From assembly GCA_934621385.1 (NCBI GenBank), contig CAKTUI010000011.1, forward strand, positions 1 to 60,004: DNA of 60,004 bases, read 5' to 3'. The notes beneath the pieces were generated by a model that did not search any database, was not told where the DNA came from, and saw nothing but the letters and a program-made list of their open reading frames with translations. Made by a program: the position numbers and the translations under genes. Below are positions 50,776 through 58,726 of the stretch, one piece after another (the stretch's first letter is position 1; every line of letters begins with the position of its first letter). This DNA comes from an uncultured Kiritimatiellota bacterium. Lineage in GTDB: Bacteria; Verrucomicrobiota; Kiritimatiellia; RFP12; UBA1067.

Positions 50776-51297
50776 CTACACTTTGATGGCGAACCCCGAA
50801 GGCCGCCGACATGTGCGAAACTGAACCTCGTAAAGTTGCCCCTTATAAAGATCGCGCACCCGAATGTAGGTTGGCGTCTTCTCAAACTTGGGGAGAACAA
50901 TCTCCTCGACGCCCGACTGGATGTCCGTCAGGACTTCGCCCGTCGCAACCGGCTGCCAAGTCAAGCCCTTCGGTTCCTCCGCCCCCATCTGCTTCAGTCG
51001 CCCACCCCAACTGCTCACGTCCTCCGCGCCCCAGTCCTTGTCCGCCACCGGCTCATCCTGGGTCTCCTTCGCACGATCCGCCCCCCACGTACGAATCGAG
51101 TTCCCGCCACAGGCGGCGAATTCGGCCAAGTCACCAACGCCACCCGCACCGCGCACGAAATATGGCTCACCATTGCGTGACAACGACCAGCCGCTTGTCG
51201 ACTTCTCAATCCTGACCTGCCCAGCAAAGCAGGGTACACAGGCAAGAAGCAAAAAGAGGGGGAAAACCGGCACCTTCACTCTCAACACTGTCCTCAT
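50776..51297 (-). CDS. Small secreted protein with glycosidase-like N-terminus, possibly shortened
   Basis: A 173-residue exported product (signal FPLFLLLACVPCFAG). Residues about 26-75 (GWSLSRNGEPYFVRGAGGVG; EFAACGGNSIRTWGAD) look like the first strand and helix of a GH2/GH5-type TIM barrel, as found at the start of large secreted glycosidases. The barrel then stops, and the rest (VATGEVLTDIQSGVEEIVLP; PTYIRVRDLYKGQLYEVQF) is a different beta-rich segment. An internal deletion joining the two ends of a longer gene would explain it. The TGATATAAT element ends 6 nt before the ATG, suggesting a leaderless message or a later start. It precedes the rhamnosidase gene. Confidence 0.55.
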   Translation of the reverse strand: MRTVLRVKVPVFPLFLLLACVPCFAGQVRIEKSTSGWSLSRNGEPYFVRGAGGVGDLAEFAACGGNSIRTWGADRAKETQDEPVADKDWGAEDVSSWGGRLKQMGAEEPKGLTWQPVATGEVLTDIQSGVEEIVLPKFEKTPTYIRVRDLYKGQLYEVQFRTCRRPSGFAIKV

Positions 51298-51303
51298 GGC
51301 CGT

Positions 51304-51312
51304 ATTATATCA
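51304..51312 (-). promoter_or_regulatory. Extended -10 promoter element for the small secreted protein and rhamnosidase
   Basis: TGATATAAT on the minus strand with only 6 nt (ACGGCC) before the ATG at 51297. If this is the -10, transcription would begin at or next to the start codon. Confidence 0.6.
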
Positions 51313-51375
51313 TATCGGCCAAATGTCTGCACAGAATCCATCGCCGCGACCACAAATGCGGCGCGGCACTTTATC

Positions 51376-53565
51376 TCAGACAAGGTTGTACGCGTCAACA
51401 TCAAGCGCAAGCCGAAGTTCCGCAGGGGCCGGACGCTCCTTCATCATCCACTTCCAGGCGGCGACAATCTGCGACACGGACTTTGCCCGCACGACAATCT
51501 GCCACCGATACCACCCCTCAGCCTTCTCAAGGGCACTCGGCACGGCCTCAGAAACGCGCATTTCCACCGCCTTCGGCACCGAACGAGCGTAGGCCGCCAG
51601 AGAGTGAGCGTACATATCGGCCCACGCGGCGACAATCTTCGGTTCCTTCGACCTCAGGTTGACCGATGCCAAATGGCAATACGGCGGGAAGTACCCCTCC
51701 TTGCGATCCTGCATCTCAAGCGCGGCGAACTTCTGAAAATCCCCATCCGCCGCCAGACGAATCGCGGCAACGGACGGGTCATAGCTCTGCACAAAGACCT
51801 CGCCCGGCAACTCCGCCCGCCCCGCTCGCCCAGCAACCTGGGCAATCAGCTGGAAGGTCCTCTCCGCCGCACGAAAGTCCGGCATGTTGAGCGAACTGTC
51901 GGCATTCAGAACGCCCACGAGCGTCACGTTCGGAAAGTCAAGCCCCTTTGCTATCATCTGCGTCCCCAGCAGAATATCGGCCTCTCCGCGACGGAAAGCG
52001 GAAAGAATGTCGTCGTGGGAATGCCGTCGGCTGGTCGAGTCGGCATCCATCCGAAGAATGCCCGCCCGAGGAAAGCATGTCGCCAATGCCGCCTCGGCGC
52101 GCTGTGTTCCAATCCCCTTGTAGGAAAAGTCCGGCGAATGGCACTGGGGACATTTCGCCGGCGGCAGAATCCAACCCCCGCAGATATGACAGCGAAGACA
52201 CCTGTCGGCCTGATGGTACGTATACGGCATTCCGCAATCCGGGCACGTCATGACATAACCACACGCATTGCACGTCATGGAGCGCGAATAGCCACGGCGA
52301 TTCAAAAAGAGAATCGTCTGCTCGCCACGGTCAATCCGCAGTCGAATCGCCTCCAAAAGTTCCCGCGAGAAGATCCGTCCCCCATCGCCCTGATCACGCA
52401 TATCGACCAAGTGCACCAAGGGCATCGACCCCGCGCCAGCCCGCTTGCGCATCCGGACATAGGCATACTTGCCGCGATGAACGTTCATCCAACTCTCAAG
52501 GGATGGCGTCGCCGATCCAAGGACAACCGTCGCGCCCTCAATCCAGCCACGGAGCACGGCGACATCCCGCGCATGATAACGCGGATTATCCTCCTGCTTG
52601 TAGCTCGTCTCATGCTCTTCGTCAACGACGATGAGTCCAAGGTTCTTGGCGGGAGCGAAGATGGCGGAGCGAGGTCCCACGACAACGCGAGCCTCGCCAC
52701 TGCGAATCCGATGCCATTCGTCATATCGCTCACCATCCGAAAGTGCCGAGTGGAGGACGGCAATCCGATCCCCGAAGCGGCTGGCGAACCGTTGGACGGT
52801 CTGGGGGGTCAGCGCAATCTCGGGGACCAGCACAATCGCACCCTGTCCTTCCGACAGAACCGCCGCGATGGCCTGTAGGTAGACCTCCGTCTTGCCGCTC
52901 CCCGTCACGCCATGAAGAAGAATCGTCCGACCTCGCTGGGTGCAAATCGCTTCGAGCGCGGCGGTTTGCTCCTCATTGAGCGGAAGGGGTTTCGAGGGCA
53001 GGATGCGTCGTCCGGACAATGGATTTCGCCTCTGGGCCTTTGTCTCAATCGTGACAAATCCCTGCGTCCCAAGGCCGCGCAATGAGGCAGGGGTCGTCTT
53101 CAGCTCCCGGCAGAGCGACTGCAACCAGCCGCCCCCAAGCCGAACAATCTGGTCGTAGAGCCACTTCTGCCGCGCCGTCAACTTGACATCGGATGGGACA
53201 GCATCCACAGGCGCAACATACAGAAGTTCACGGGCATGGGCATTGCGCTTGAGAACGGCGGCGGGCACGGCAGCGCGGAGAACTCGCTCAATCGGCGCGG
53301 CCGTGTAGTCGGCAATCTTCCGCACAAGCGTCAGCAGAGCGGGCGTAAAGAATGGAACTTCGTCAACAATCGACTGGACAGGCTTCAGCGAATAGCCGAG
53401 CTGTTCATGGCCCTCGCAGACGGCGAGGGCGAACCCTCGGGCCTCGCGATGCCCGAATGGAACAGAAAGAAGCTGGCCAACGGCCAGCTTCTTCTCCAGC
53501 GCATCCGGCACCTCGTAGGTGAAGAGCCGGTCCAGCGCAAGGTCGATGGCGACCTTGACGAGCAT
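51376..53565 (-). CDS. priA: Primosomal replication restart helicase PriA
   Basis: A 729-residue superfamily 2 helicase that reloads the replisome at stalled forks. The N-terminal 3' DNA-binding domain (about 1-100) is followed by a winged helix. The helicase core has LLHGVTGSGKTEVYLQ (Walker A), DEEHETSYKQED (DEEH box) and LGSATPSLESW. A zinc region with eight Cys (CNACGYVMTCPDCGMPY; CLRCHICGG; CPQCHSPDF) is intact. GTQMIAKGLDFPNVTLVGVL and VAGRAGR belong to the second helicase lobe. It begins 3 nt after the pseudopilin stop. Length and motifs are normal. Confidence 0.96.
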   Translation of the reverse strand: MLVKVAIDLALDRLFTYEVPDALEKKLAVGQLLSVPFGHREARGFALAVCEGHEQLGYSLKPVQSIVDEVPFFTPALLTLVRKIADYTAAPIERVLRAAVPAAVLKRNAHARELLYVAPVDAVPSDVKLTARQKWLYDQIVRLGGGWLQSLCRELKTTPASLRGLGTQGFVTIETKAQRRNPLSGRRILPSKPLPLNEEQTAALEAICTQRGRTILLHGVTGSGKTEVYLQAIAAVLSEGQGAIVLVPEIALTPQTVQRFASRFGDRIAVLHSALSDGERYDEWHRIRSGEARVVVGPRSAIFAPAKNLGLIVVDEEHETSYKQEDNPRYHARDVAVLRGWIEGATVVLGSATPSLESWMNVHRGKYAYVRMRKRAGAGSMPLVHLVDMRDQGDGGRIFSRELLEAIRLRIDRGEQTILFLNRRGYSRSMTCNACGYVMTCPDCGMPYTYHQADRCLRCHICGGWILPPAKCPQCHSPDFSYKGIGTQRAEAALATCFPRAGILRMDADSTSRRHSHDDILSAFRRGEADILLGTQMIAKGLDFPNVTLVGVLNADSSLNMPDFRAAERTFQLIAQVAGRAGRAELPGEVFVQSYDPSVAAIRLAADGDFQKFAALEMQDRKEGYFPPYCHLASVNLRSKEPKIVAAWADMYAHSLAAYARSVPKAVEMRVSEAVPSALEKAEGWYRWQIVVRAKSVSQIVAAWKWMMKERPAPAELRLALDVDAYNLV

Positions 53566-53568
53566 CCG

Positions 53569-54300
53569 TTAGGGCTCAAGATACTTCATCGTCACGCCGT
53601 TCGGAATCGTGAAGCTCTGCTTGTTGTAGATGAGGTAGAGCTTCGCATATTTCGACTTCACGACGCTCGCCGCGCCACCCTTGTGAATGACGATGCAGGC
53701 CTTGTTACCGAACGGAGCCGCGTAGGTCTTGCCGAGCGTAATGGACTCCTTCTTCGTGGACATATCGTGCGAACCGGCGGAAGTCGGGAAGGTCGAGACA
53801 TCCGCATTGCGCGTCACGAGCACGGGCACGACATCCTCCATCTCATCCGTGATGCCGCTCGCGATCGTCCACGCGACATTGTTCTTCTGAAGCGTCCCCG
53901 TGAAGGCCGGAACACCCGAACCGGAGAGAACGCCGATGTCGACGCCGCTCACATAAGGCGACCAGCCGTCCTGGCCGTAGTTGTCGAGGTCGAAGAGGTA
54001 CTTGAAGTATTCGGTCGACGTGCCGCAGCTCTTGCCGGCGATGTCGTCCGTGTCGTCGCTCTTGCCGTCAGCCTCGGTCTGGTGAGGCCACACGCTCGTC
54101 AGCCCCTGAGCCTCACGCTCTGTATTGGCCTGAGTAATGCCAACAAAGAGGTTGCGCCCACGCATCGACATGGCCGACGTGTTCGCCGCAAGCATAGCGG
54201 CCGAGATGGCCGGGAACAACGCACCCATCAGAACGCCGAGAATGCCAATCACGACCAGCAGCTCGACAAGCGTAAAACCCTTCGACTTCATTTTCATCAT
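53569..54300 (-). CDS. Type II secretion/type IV pilin-like protein
   Basis: A 243-residue protein with a short basic leader and the prepilin peptidase motif KGFTLVELLVVIGILGVLMG (Gly before Phe, Glu at +5), which forms the N-terminal pilin helix. The remainder has a long Asp/Ser/Thr-rich loop (TEADGKSDDTDDIAG) and a beta-rich C-terminus. The architecture fits the large pseudopilin-like proteins abundant in Planctomycetota and Verrucomicrobiota. GGAG lies 7 nt before the ATG at 54300; a TTG at 54306 is less likely. It precedes priA, and its promoter overlaps the end of pgsA. Confidence 0.82.
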   Translation of the reverse strand: MMKMKSKGFTLVELLVVIGILGVLMGALFPAISAAMLAANTSAMSMRGRNLFVGITQANTEREAQGLTSVWPHQTEADGKSDDTDDIAGKSCGTSTEYFKYLFDLDNYGQDGWSPYVSGVDIGVLSGSGVPAFTGTLQKNNVAWTIASGITDEMEDVVPVLVTRNADVSTFPTSAGSHDMSTKKESITLGKTYAAPFGNKACIVIHKGGAASVVKSKYAKLYLIYNKQSFTIPNGVTMKYLEP

Positions 54301-54345
54301 TTCCAATCTCCTTATGTTAGTTGGGGACTTTCGTTTTCGGTGTAT

Positions 54346-54354
54346 ATTATCTCA
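54346..54354 (-). promoter_or_regulatory. Putative -10 element for the pseudopilin-priA pair
   Basis: TGAGATAAT on the minus strand, overlapping the stop codon of pgsA and lying 45 nt before the pseudopilin ATG. It differs from the window consensus at two positions. Confidence 0.45.
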
Positions 54355-54987
54355 CAAATCGGCCTTACGTTCAAGTGCCCTTCTCAAGTAGGGCCGATAG
54401 GCGGCCGTGTAGGTGAAAAGGCTGACCAGCGTCAGGCCAATCAGACCAAGTTCCACGACATAGCAGCTGACGAGCCAAGGCGTTTGCCAGGAAGCGGGGG
54501 CCATCCGGTGAAAGGCAAGATACAGGTAGACCCATCCGGCACCGGGGAACGAGAGCGCCGTACGAACCTTGCCGAGCCACATCGCCGCGCCATCCGCCCC
54601 GTACATCGAACCAATGGCACGCATGAACGTCACCCACGTATCCCTCAGCATATAGAGGATTGTGAAGAACAACATCACCAGCGCATGCGCACCCGACTCG
54701 CCCTGATGAACGACCTGCCACACAAACGTCGGGAAGACGACAATGTAGAACACCTTGTCCATCAGGGGGTCGGCCATCTTGCCCAAGGCCGAGACGACTT
54801 TCCAGCGGCGGGCGAGCATTCCGTCCCACGCATCGGTCAAGCCCGAAAGCAACATGGCCAAACACGCCCAGACACCCAGCCAGAACCCGCCAAGGAGTTC
54901 CTGCGCCACGGCAAAGCCAAGCCAAATGAGAATCAGCGGTGCACGCGAAAACGTGAGCGCGTTGACGAGAACCGAATGCGCACTCAC
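54352..54987 (-). CDS. pgsA: CDP-alcohol phosphatidyltransferase (phosphatidylglycerophosphate synthase type)
   Basis: A 211-residue inner-membrane enzyme. The CDP-alcohol phosphotransferase signature DGx2ARx8Gx3Dx3D is complete in TDAWDGMLARRWKVVSALGKMADPLMDK (about 50-77). About five or six membrane segments are present. The most common role in this position and length is making phosphatidylglycerophosphate from CDP-diacylglycerol and glycerol 3-phosphate, but other alcohol acceptors cannot be excluded. It is 2 nt downstream of the zinc-ribbon gene. Confidence 0.85.
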   Translation of the reverse strand: MSAHSVLVNALTFSRAPLILIWLGFAVAQELLGGFWLGVWACLAMLLSGLTDAWDGMLARRWKVVSALGKMADPLMDKVFYIVVFPTFVWQVVHQGESGAHALVMLFFTILYMLRDTWVTFMRAIGSMYGADGAAMWLGKVRTALSFPGAGWVYLYLAFHRMAPASWQTPWLVSCYVVELGLIGLTLVSLFTYTAAYRPYLRRALERKADL

Positions 54988-54989
54988 TT

Positions 54990-55352
54990 TCAGTTCAGCC
55001 CTTCCGCAATGACTTCCTGCATGACGCCCAGCGTTTCCTGAAGCTGCCTCAGCCGCGCACGAAGGGACTGAATCTCAAGTTCGGCCTTCTGGAAATTCCG
55101 CCGCGTCACAAAGAGCTGCTTGAGTATCTCACCCGGATCAAGGTCAAGGTCCGTCAGCTCCATGCCGTCGGGAATCGGCACCAGGACGGGCTCTCCACAG
55201 GCACAGCACTTGATCTGCAACCCCGCGCCCCGATAGTCGATGACAAGGTTCTTTCCGCAATGCGGACAATCGAAGACGATGTCCGTATCGCGAATCTCGG
55301 CACCCTCGGCATCTTGGGTTTCCAATGCTTCGTTTTCCACTTGATCAGCCAT
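54990..55352 (-). CDS. Zinc-ribbon and coiled-coil protein of unknown function
   Basis: A 120-residue cytoplasmic protein. After an acidic N-terminus comes a zinc ribbon with DCPHCGKN (about 28-35) and KCCACGEP (about 48-55), the pattern often seen in small C4 proteins. The C-terminal half is helical and probably coiled coil (LEIQSLRARLRQLQETLGVM). AAGGAGG precedes the ATG, and a TTGACT/TATAAT promoter lies just upstream. It leads a short operon with pgsA. Function unknown. Confidence 0.72.
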   Translation of the reverse strand: MADQVENEALETQDAEGAEIRDTDIVFDCPHCGKNLVIDYRGAGLQIKCCACGEPVLVPIPDGMELTDLDLDPGEILKQLFVTRRNFQKAELEIQSLRARLRQLQETLGVMQEVIAEGLN

Positions 55353-55374
55353 GACGACCTCCTTGACAGCCTGT

Positions 55375-55404
55375 ATTATATAAAATCTCCCGCCTCGCAG
55401 TCAA
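55375..55404 (-). promoter_or_regulatory. Promoter of the zinc-ribbon-pgsA operon
   Basis: TTGACT (55399-55404) and TATAAT (55375-55380) on the minus strand, separated by 18 nt. The -10 lacks the preceding TGG, in keeping with the better -35. The ATG is 22 nt downstream. Confidence 0.7.
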
Positions 55405-55453
55405 CCCTGCGCAAGGGAAACGGGGAGCGCGTCGAACCCGCCCCGCCGCGAAA

Positions 55454-56209
55454 TTACTTTGCCGCGTCCGGCAAAGACTCTGTCTTATCCACAAGTTCCA
55501 TCAGACGAATCACCGTCTCGATCTGCCTGACCATCATCTGACGCTCCCGTGCGACGGGCTTCGGGACTTTCGCCGTCTTGACCTTTTCAAGAAGAGCCTG
55601 CAGACGCGGCACGTAGAGGGGCGCAAGCTTCCGCACCGCCGCCTTGGCCGCGTCCGCATCCGCAGTCCCCGGCCCCACGGACTTCTGCACGTCGGCTTGG
55701 AGTTCGCCCAGAATCTTCTCCAGCTCGGCACGCGGGGACTTGAGGTACTTGTCCGAAAGCACCGCACTCTTGAGGTGCTTCAGATACTTCGCGCCGCCAC
55801 CCTCCTGGTAGCCGGTGGTTGCCAAGACCTCCCCGTTCGCATCCAGCACGAGTACGGTTGGGAATCCGCGCACCTTGTACTTCTCAACCAACTGGGGATT
55901 GCGTTCAGCCGCCGCAGGCGAGAGGAGGTTCTTGTCTTTCGGCAAATCGATGTAGACGAGCGCATAACGGTTGGTGGCCTTCGAAAGGAATGCCGCGTCC
56001 GACAGGACTTCCGCCTCCAGTTTCTTGCACCATCCGCACCAGTCGCTACCGCTGAAAACGGCCACAACCTGCCGCTTCGACCCCTTCACGGAAGCCAAAG
56101 CCGCATCCAAATCGTCCGTAAAGCCCTTTGGCGTGGACTTCCCGACATCCGCAACGCTCGCAAGCAGTCCACCGAGAAGCACGGCGGCAGAGAGAATCAT
56201 CTTTTTCAT
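55454..56209 (-). CDS. Exported thioredoxin-like protein
   Basis: A 251-residue protein with a signal peptide (MKKMILSAAVLLGGLLASVA). The thioredoxin fold carries the redox motif DWCGWCKK (Cys 58 and 61), and VRGFPTVLVLDANGEVL holds the cis-Pro. It is of the thioredoxin_7/DUF255-like exported type. A helical C-terminal extension follows (about 150-251), rich in Lys and Ala. The start at 56209 has GGAGGAAAA upstream. It probably keeps envelope proteins reduced. It is transcribed from its own TGATATAAT promoter, and no thiol-cycling partner gene is adjacent. Confidence 0.85.
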   Translation of the reverse strand: MKKMILSAAVLLGGLLASVADVGKSTPKGFTDDLDAALASVKGSKRQVVAVFSGSDWCGWCKKLEAEVLSDAAFLSKATNRYALVYIDLPKDKNLLSPAAAERNPQLVEKYKVRGFPTVLVLDANGEVLATTGYQEGGGAKYLKHLKSAVLSDKYLKSPRAELEKILGELQADVQKSVGPGTADADAAKAAVRKLAPLYVPRLQALLEKVKTAKVPKPVARERQMMVRQIETVIRLMELVDKTESLPDAAK

Positions 56210-56245
56210 GGCACTTTTCCTCCTATTGAACACGAAGATGAGGAC

Positions 56246-56254
56246 ATTATATCA
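56246..56254 (-). promoter_or_regulatory. Extended -10 promoter element for the thioredoxin-like gene
   Basis: TGATATAAT on the minus strand, 37 nt before the ATG. The mosaic repeat starts directly next to it at 56255, the same arrangement as at the serA promoter. Confidence 0.65.
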
Positions 56255-56830
56255 TAAACCGCCTGCTCGGGGGCTTGCGCGAAGCTGCCGCTCGGTCTCG
56301 GCTTCCACGGTTGCGCTCACCTCTCACGCCTCGACAACAGAGCCTTCTTAGCCAGCCCTGCCTCGGCGATTATCACTGGCTGCGGACCGAACAACGCTTA
56401 CGGTGGCGCCCCGTGGAAGACCTCACTCGAATATCCGCCGGACGAAGTCCGCCGTCGCAGACGGACGCTAGTGCGGCGCACTTCGCTCTCACCCCCTCGC
56501 CCGAGAGGAGGGACAGGCCGACCACAGGCACCACGCGGCAAATGGTTTTGCCGCGCTTGCGCCTTCTGAACGCCTACGTGGAGGGGCTTTCCCCCGCCCT
56601 TCTGCGCTCCGCCGCTCCCAAGCGGGGGGTTCGGGGGCGCAGTCCCCGTCCCTTCGCCGGCCTGCGTTGCGCGGCGGCCTCGCGGCGTTCGCGGGTCTTG
56701 CCGGCCTGCCGTCCGGCAGGCCATCCAAAGTGCCGCGACAGGGCCTTTCACAACGCTCGCGCAGCGAGTCCCGCCTGCAACCCGGGCGGGCGCAAGTTGC
56801 GTCCCGCCCGACTCGGCTCGCTCCGCCTCA
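56255..56830. repeat. Mosaic intergenic repeat block, copy 4 (longest)
   Basis: No gene seen. Bases 56255-56386 are about 90% identical to 33636-33765. Further blocks (GTGGCGCCCCGTGGAAGACC; CAGGCCGACCACAGGCACCA; GCCGCGCTTGCGCC; CCCGCCCTTCTGCGCTCCGC) match 33780-33950 and 25800-25865. The palindrome GCCTGCCGTCCGGCAGGC occurs again (about 56705-56722), here outside the block in which it sits at 25769. The right end abuts a truncated lysE-like fragment. Confidence 0.75.
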
Positions 56831-57103
56831 TTCGCCAAGGGCTTCCTCCTTCAGTTCCTCAACGCCAAAATCTTCATTTTCGGCATCACCGCCCTCACCT
56901 GCTTCATTACGCCCCATCACCAGACGCTTGGCATCATCCTTGCCGCCGAATATTTCATTGCGACGCTCGGCACGGTCGCCACGCTCACCTGGATTGGATT
57001 CGGCCTGATCATCCAGCGATTCTACCTGCGCCACTTCCGAATCATCAACATCCTGATGGCCCTGACCCTGCTTGAGTGCGTGTGGAGCATGCTGACCTCG
57101 TGA
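56831..57103 (+). pseudogene. LysE/RhtB family exporter, C-terminal remnant
   Basis: This frame has no start of its own. It reads FAKGFLLQFLNAKIFIFGIT, then TLGTVATLTWIGFGLIIQRF, and ends NILMALTLLECVWSMLTS before a TGA. GFLLQFLN-K and the final membrane helix are typical of the C-terminal half of LysE-type amino-acid exporters. The N-terminal half is missing and replaced by the mosaic repeat block, so the gene is truncated. From 57104 to 57279 I see nothing except a possible promoter for pdxS. Confidence 0.75.
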
Positions 57104-57235
57104 GACGGCATCCGCCGCACCCCGACCTGACAATGCCGTAAGGACCATCGCAAACAGCGGGGATGCGCACAACTCGAACCCGGAATCTGGTCTTATTCAA
57201 AATACGCTAACTGGTTCTTCAATGAACTCAGCGAA

Positions 57236-57250
57236 AAGGGTATCCTATGC
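57236..57250 (+). promoter_or_regulatory. Possible -10 region for pdxS-pdxT
   Basis: AGGGTATCCTATG on the plus strand resembles the window's extended -10 variants (compare TGGTATCTT of nusA), about 30 nt before the pdxS ATG. TGGTCTTAT at about 57186 is an alternative. Confidence 0.3.
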
Positions 57251-57279
57251 GCATTCCAACAACGGAAAGGACAAACCGA

Positions 57280-58155
57280 ATGAGCAGCAACCGCTATGAA
57301 CTGAACAAGAACCTCGCCCAGATGCTGAAGGGCGGCGTGATTATGGACGTGACGACCCCCGAACAGGCCAAGATTGCCCAGGAGGCGGGTGCCTGCGCCG
57401 TGATGGCACTTGAGCGCATCCCCGCCGACATCCGCGCCGCCGGTGGCGTGGCCCGCATGAGCGACCCGAAGATGATCAAGGGCATTCAAGCGGCGGTTTC
57501 CATTCCGGTGATGGCCAAGTGCCGCATCGGGCACTTCGCCGAAGCCCAAATTCTCCAGGCCATCGAAATTGACTACATCGACGAGAGCGAGGTGCTCTCG
57601 CCCGCCGACGACCGCCTGCACATCGACAAGACCCAGTTCGACGTCCCGTTCGTCTGCGGTGCCAAGGACCTCGGCGAGGCGCTGCGCCGCATCTCGGAGG
57701 GTGCGTCCATGATTCGCACCAAGGGCGAACCGGGAACCGGCGATGTCATTCAAGCCGTCCGCCACATGCGGATGATGCAGTCCGAGATTCGCCGTCTCGT
57801 CTCGCTCAATGCGGATGAACTCTACGAGGCGGCGAAGGAACTCCGCGTTCCGTTCGACCTCGTCAAGTTCGTCCACGAGAACGGCAAGCTGCCCGTCGTC
57901 AACTTCGCGGCCGGCGGCGTGGCGACCCCGGCGGATGCCGCGCTGATGATGCAGCTCGGTGCCGAAGGCGTGTTCGTCGGCTCGGGCATCTTCAAGAGCG
58001 GCAACCCGGCCAAGCGTGCGGCGGCGATTGTCAAGGCCGTGACGAACTACAACAATCCGAAGGTTCTCTCCGAGATTTCGGAAGACCTGGGCGAGGCCAT
58101 GGTCGGCATCAACGAGTCCGAAATCAAGGTCCTGATGGCCGAGCGCGGAAAGTAA
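57280..58155 (+). CDS. pdxS: Pyridoxal 5'-phosphate synthase, lyase subunit
   Basis: A 291-residue TIM-barrel enzyme that builds PLP from ribose 5-phosphate, glyceraldehyde 3-phosphate and ammonia. Key elements are the Asp in GGVIMDVTTPEQA, the Lys in IPVMAKCRIGHF that forms the first imine, the second Lys in MIRTKGEPGTG, and phosphate-binding AAGGVATPADAA and GVFVGSGIFKS. The start at 57280 has GGAAAGGA upstream; a longer frame from 57247 is unlikely. Twelve subunits assemble with PdxT, encoded 3 nt downstream. Confidence 0.97.
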   Translation: MSSNRYELNKNLAQMLKGGVIMDVTTPEQAKIAQEAGACAVMALERIPADIRAAGGVARMSDPKMIKGIQAAVSIPVMAKCRIGHFAEAQILQAIEIDYIDESEVLSPADDRLHIDKTQFDVPFVCGAKDLGEALRRISEGASMIRTKGEPGTGDVIQAVRHMRMMQSEIRRLVSLNADELYEAAKELRVPFDLVKFVHENGKLPVVNFAAGGVATPADAALMMQLGAEGVFVGSGIFKSGNPAKRAAAIVKAVTNYNNPKVLSEISEDLGEAMVGINESEIKVLMAERGK

Positions 58156-58158
58156 TCC

Positions 58159-58725
58159 ATGAAAATCGGCGTTCTCGCCCTTCAGGGGGCATTCATCGAA
58201 CATGAACGGCGCATCGCCGAACTCGGTGCCACGCCGTTCGAGATTCGCCGCCTGCCCGACATTGATCAGCCCTTCGATGGGCTGATCCTGCCGGGCGGGG
58301 AGTCCACCGTGCAGGGCAAGCTCCTGCACGAACTCGGCCTCTTTGAGCCGCTGAAGCAGCGCATCGCCGAGGGACTGCCGACTTTCGGCACGTGCGCCGG
58401 TCTCATCTTGCTGGCGCGGAACCTGGAGGACGACCCCACCGTCCACTTCGGGCTGATGGACATCACCGCCGGGCGCAACGCCTACGGGCGGCAGCTCGGC
58501 AGCTTCGCCGCGTCCATTCCATTTGCCAAGGGAGCCGAAATCCCGGCGACCTTCATCCGCGCCCCCGCCATTCGCCGCGTCGGAAATAATGTCGAGGTTC
58601 TCGCCTCCGTGGATGGAATCCCCGTTGCCGCCCGCGAGCGGAATATGCTCGTCACGGCCTTCCACCCCGAACTGAACGCGAACCCGGCCGTCCACAAGTT
58701 CTTCCTGGACGGCATTCGCGCCTGA
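58159..58725 (+). CDS. pdxT: Pyridoxal 5'-phosphate synthase, glutaminase subunit
   Basis: A 188-residue class I glutamine amidotransferase that supplies ammonia to PdxS. GVLALQGAFIEHERRI opens the protein, LPGGESTVQGKLL follows, and the nucleophile is Cys79 in FGTCAGLILLA. The catalytic His-Glu pair is in TAFHPELN near the C-terminus. It starts 3 nt after pdxS, as is usual for this pair, and ends 1 nt from the convergent gene at 58727, with no terminator between. Confidence 0.97.
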   Translation: MKIGVLALQGAFIEHERRIAELGATPFEIRRLPDIDQPFDGLILPGGESTVQGKLLHELGLFEPLKQRIAEGLPTFGTCAGLILLARNLEDDPTVHFGLMDITAGRNAYGRQLGSFAASIPFAKGAEIPATFIRAPAIRRVGNNVEVLASVDGIPVAARERNMLVTAFHPELNANPAVHKFFLDGIRA

Positions 58726-58726
58726 A

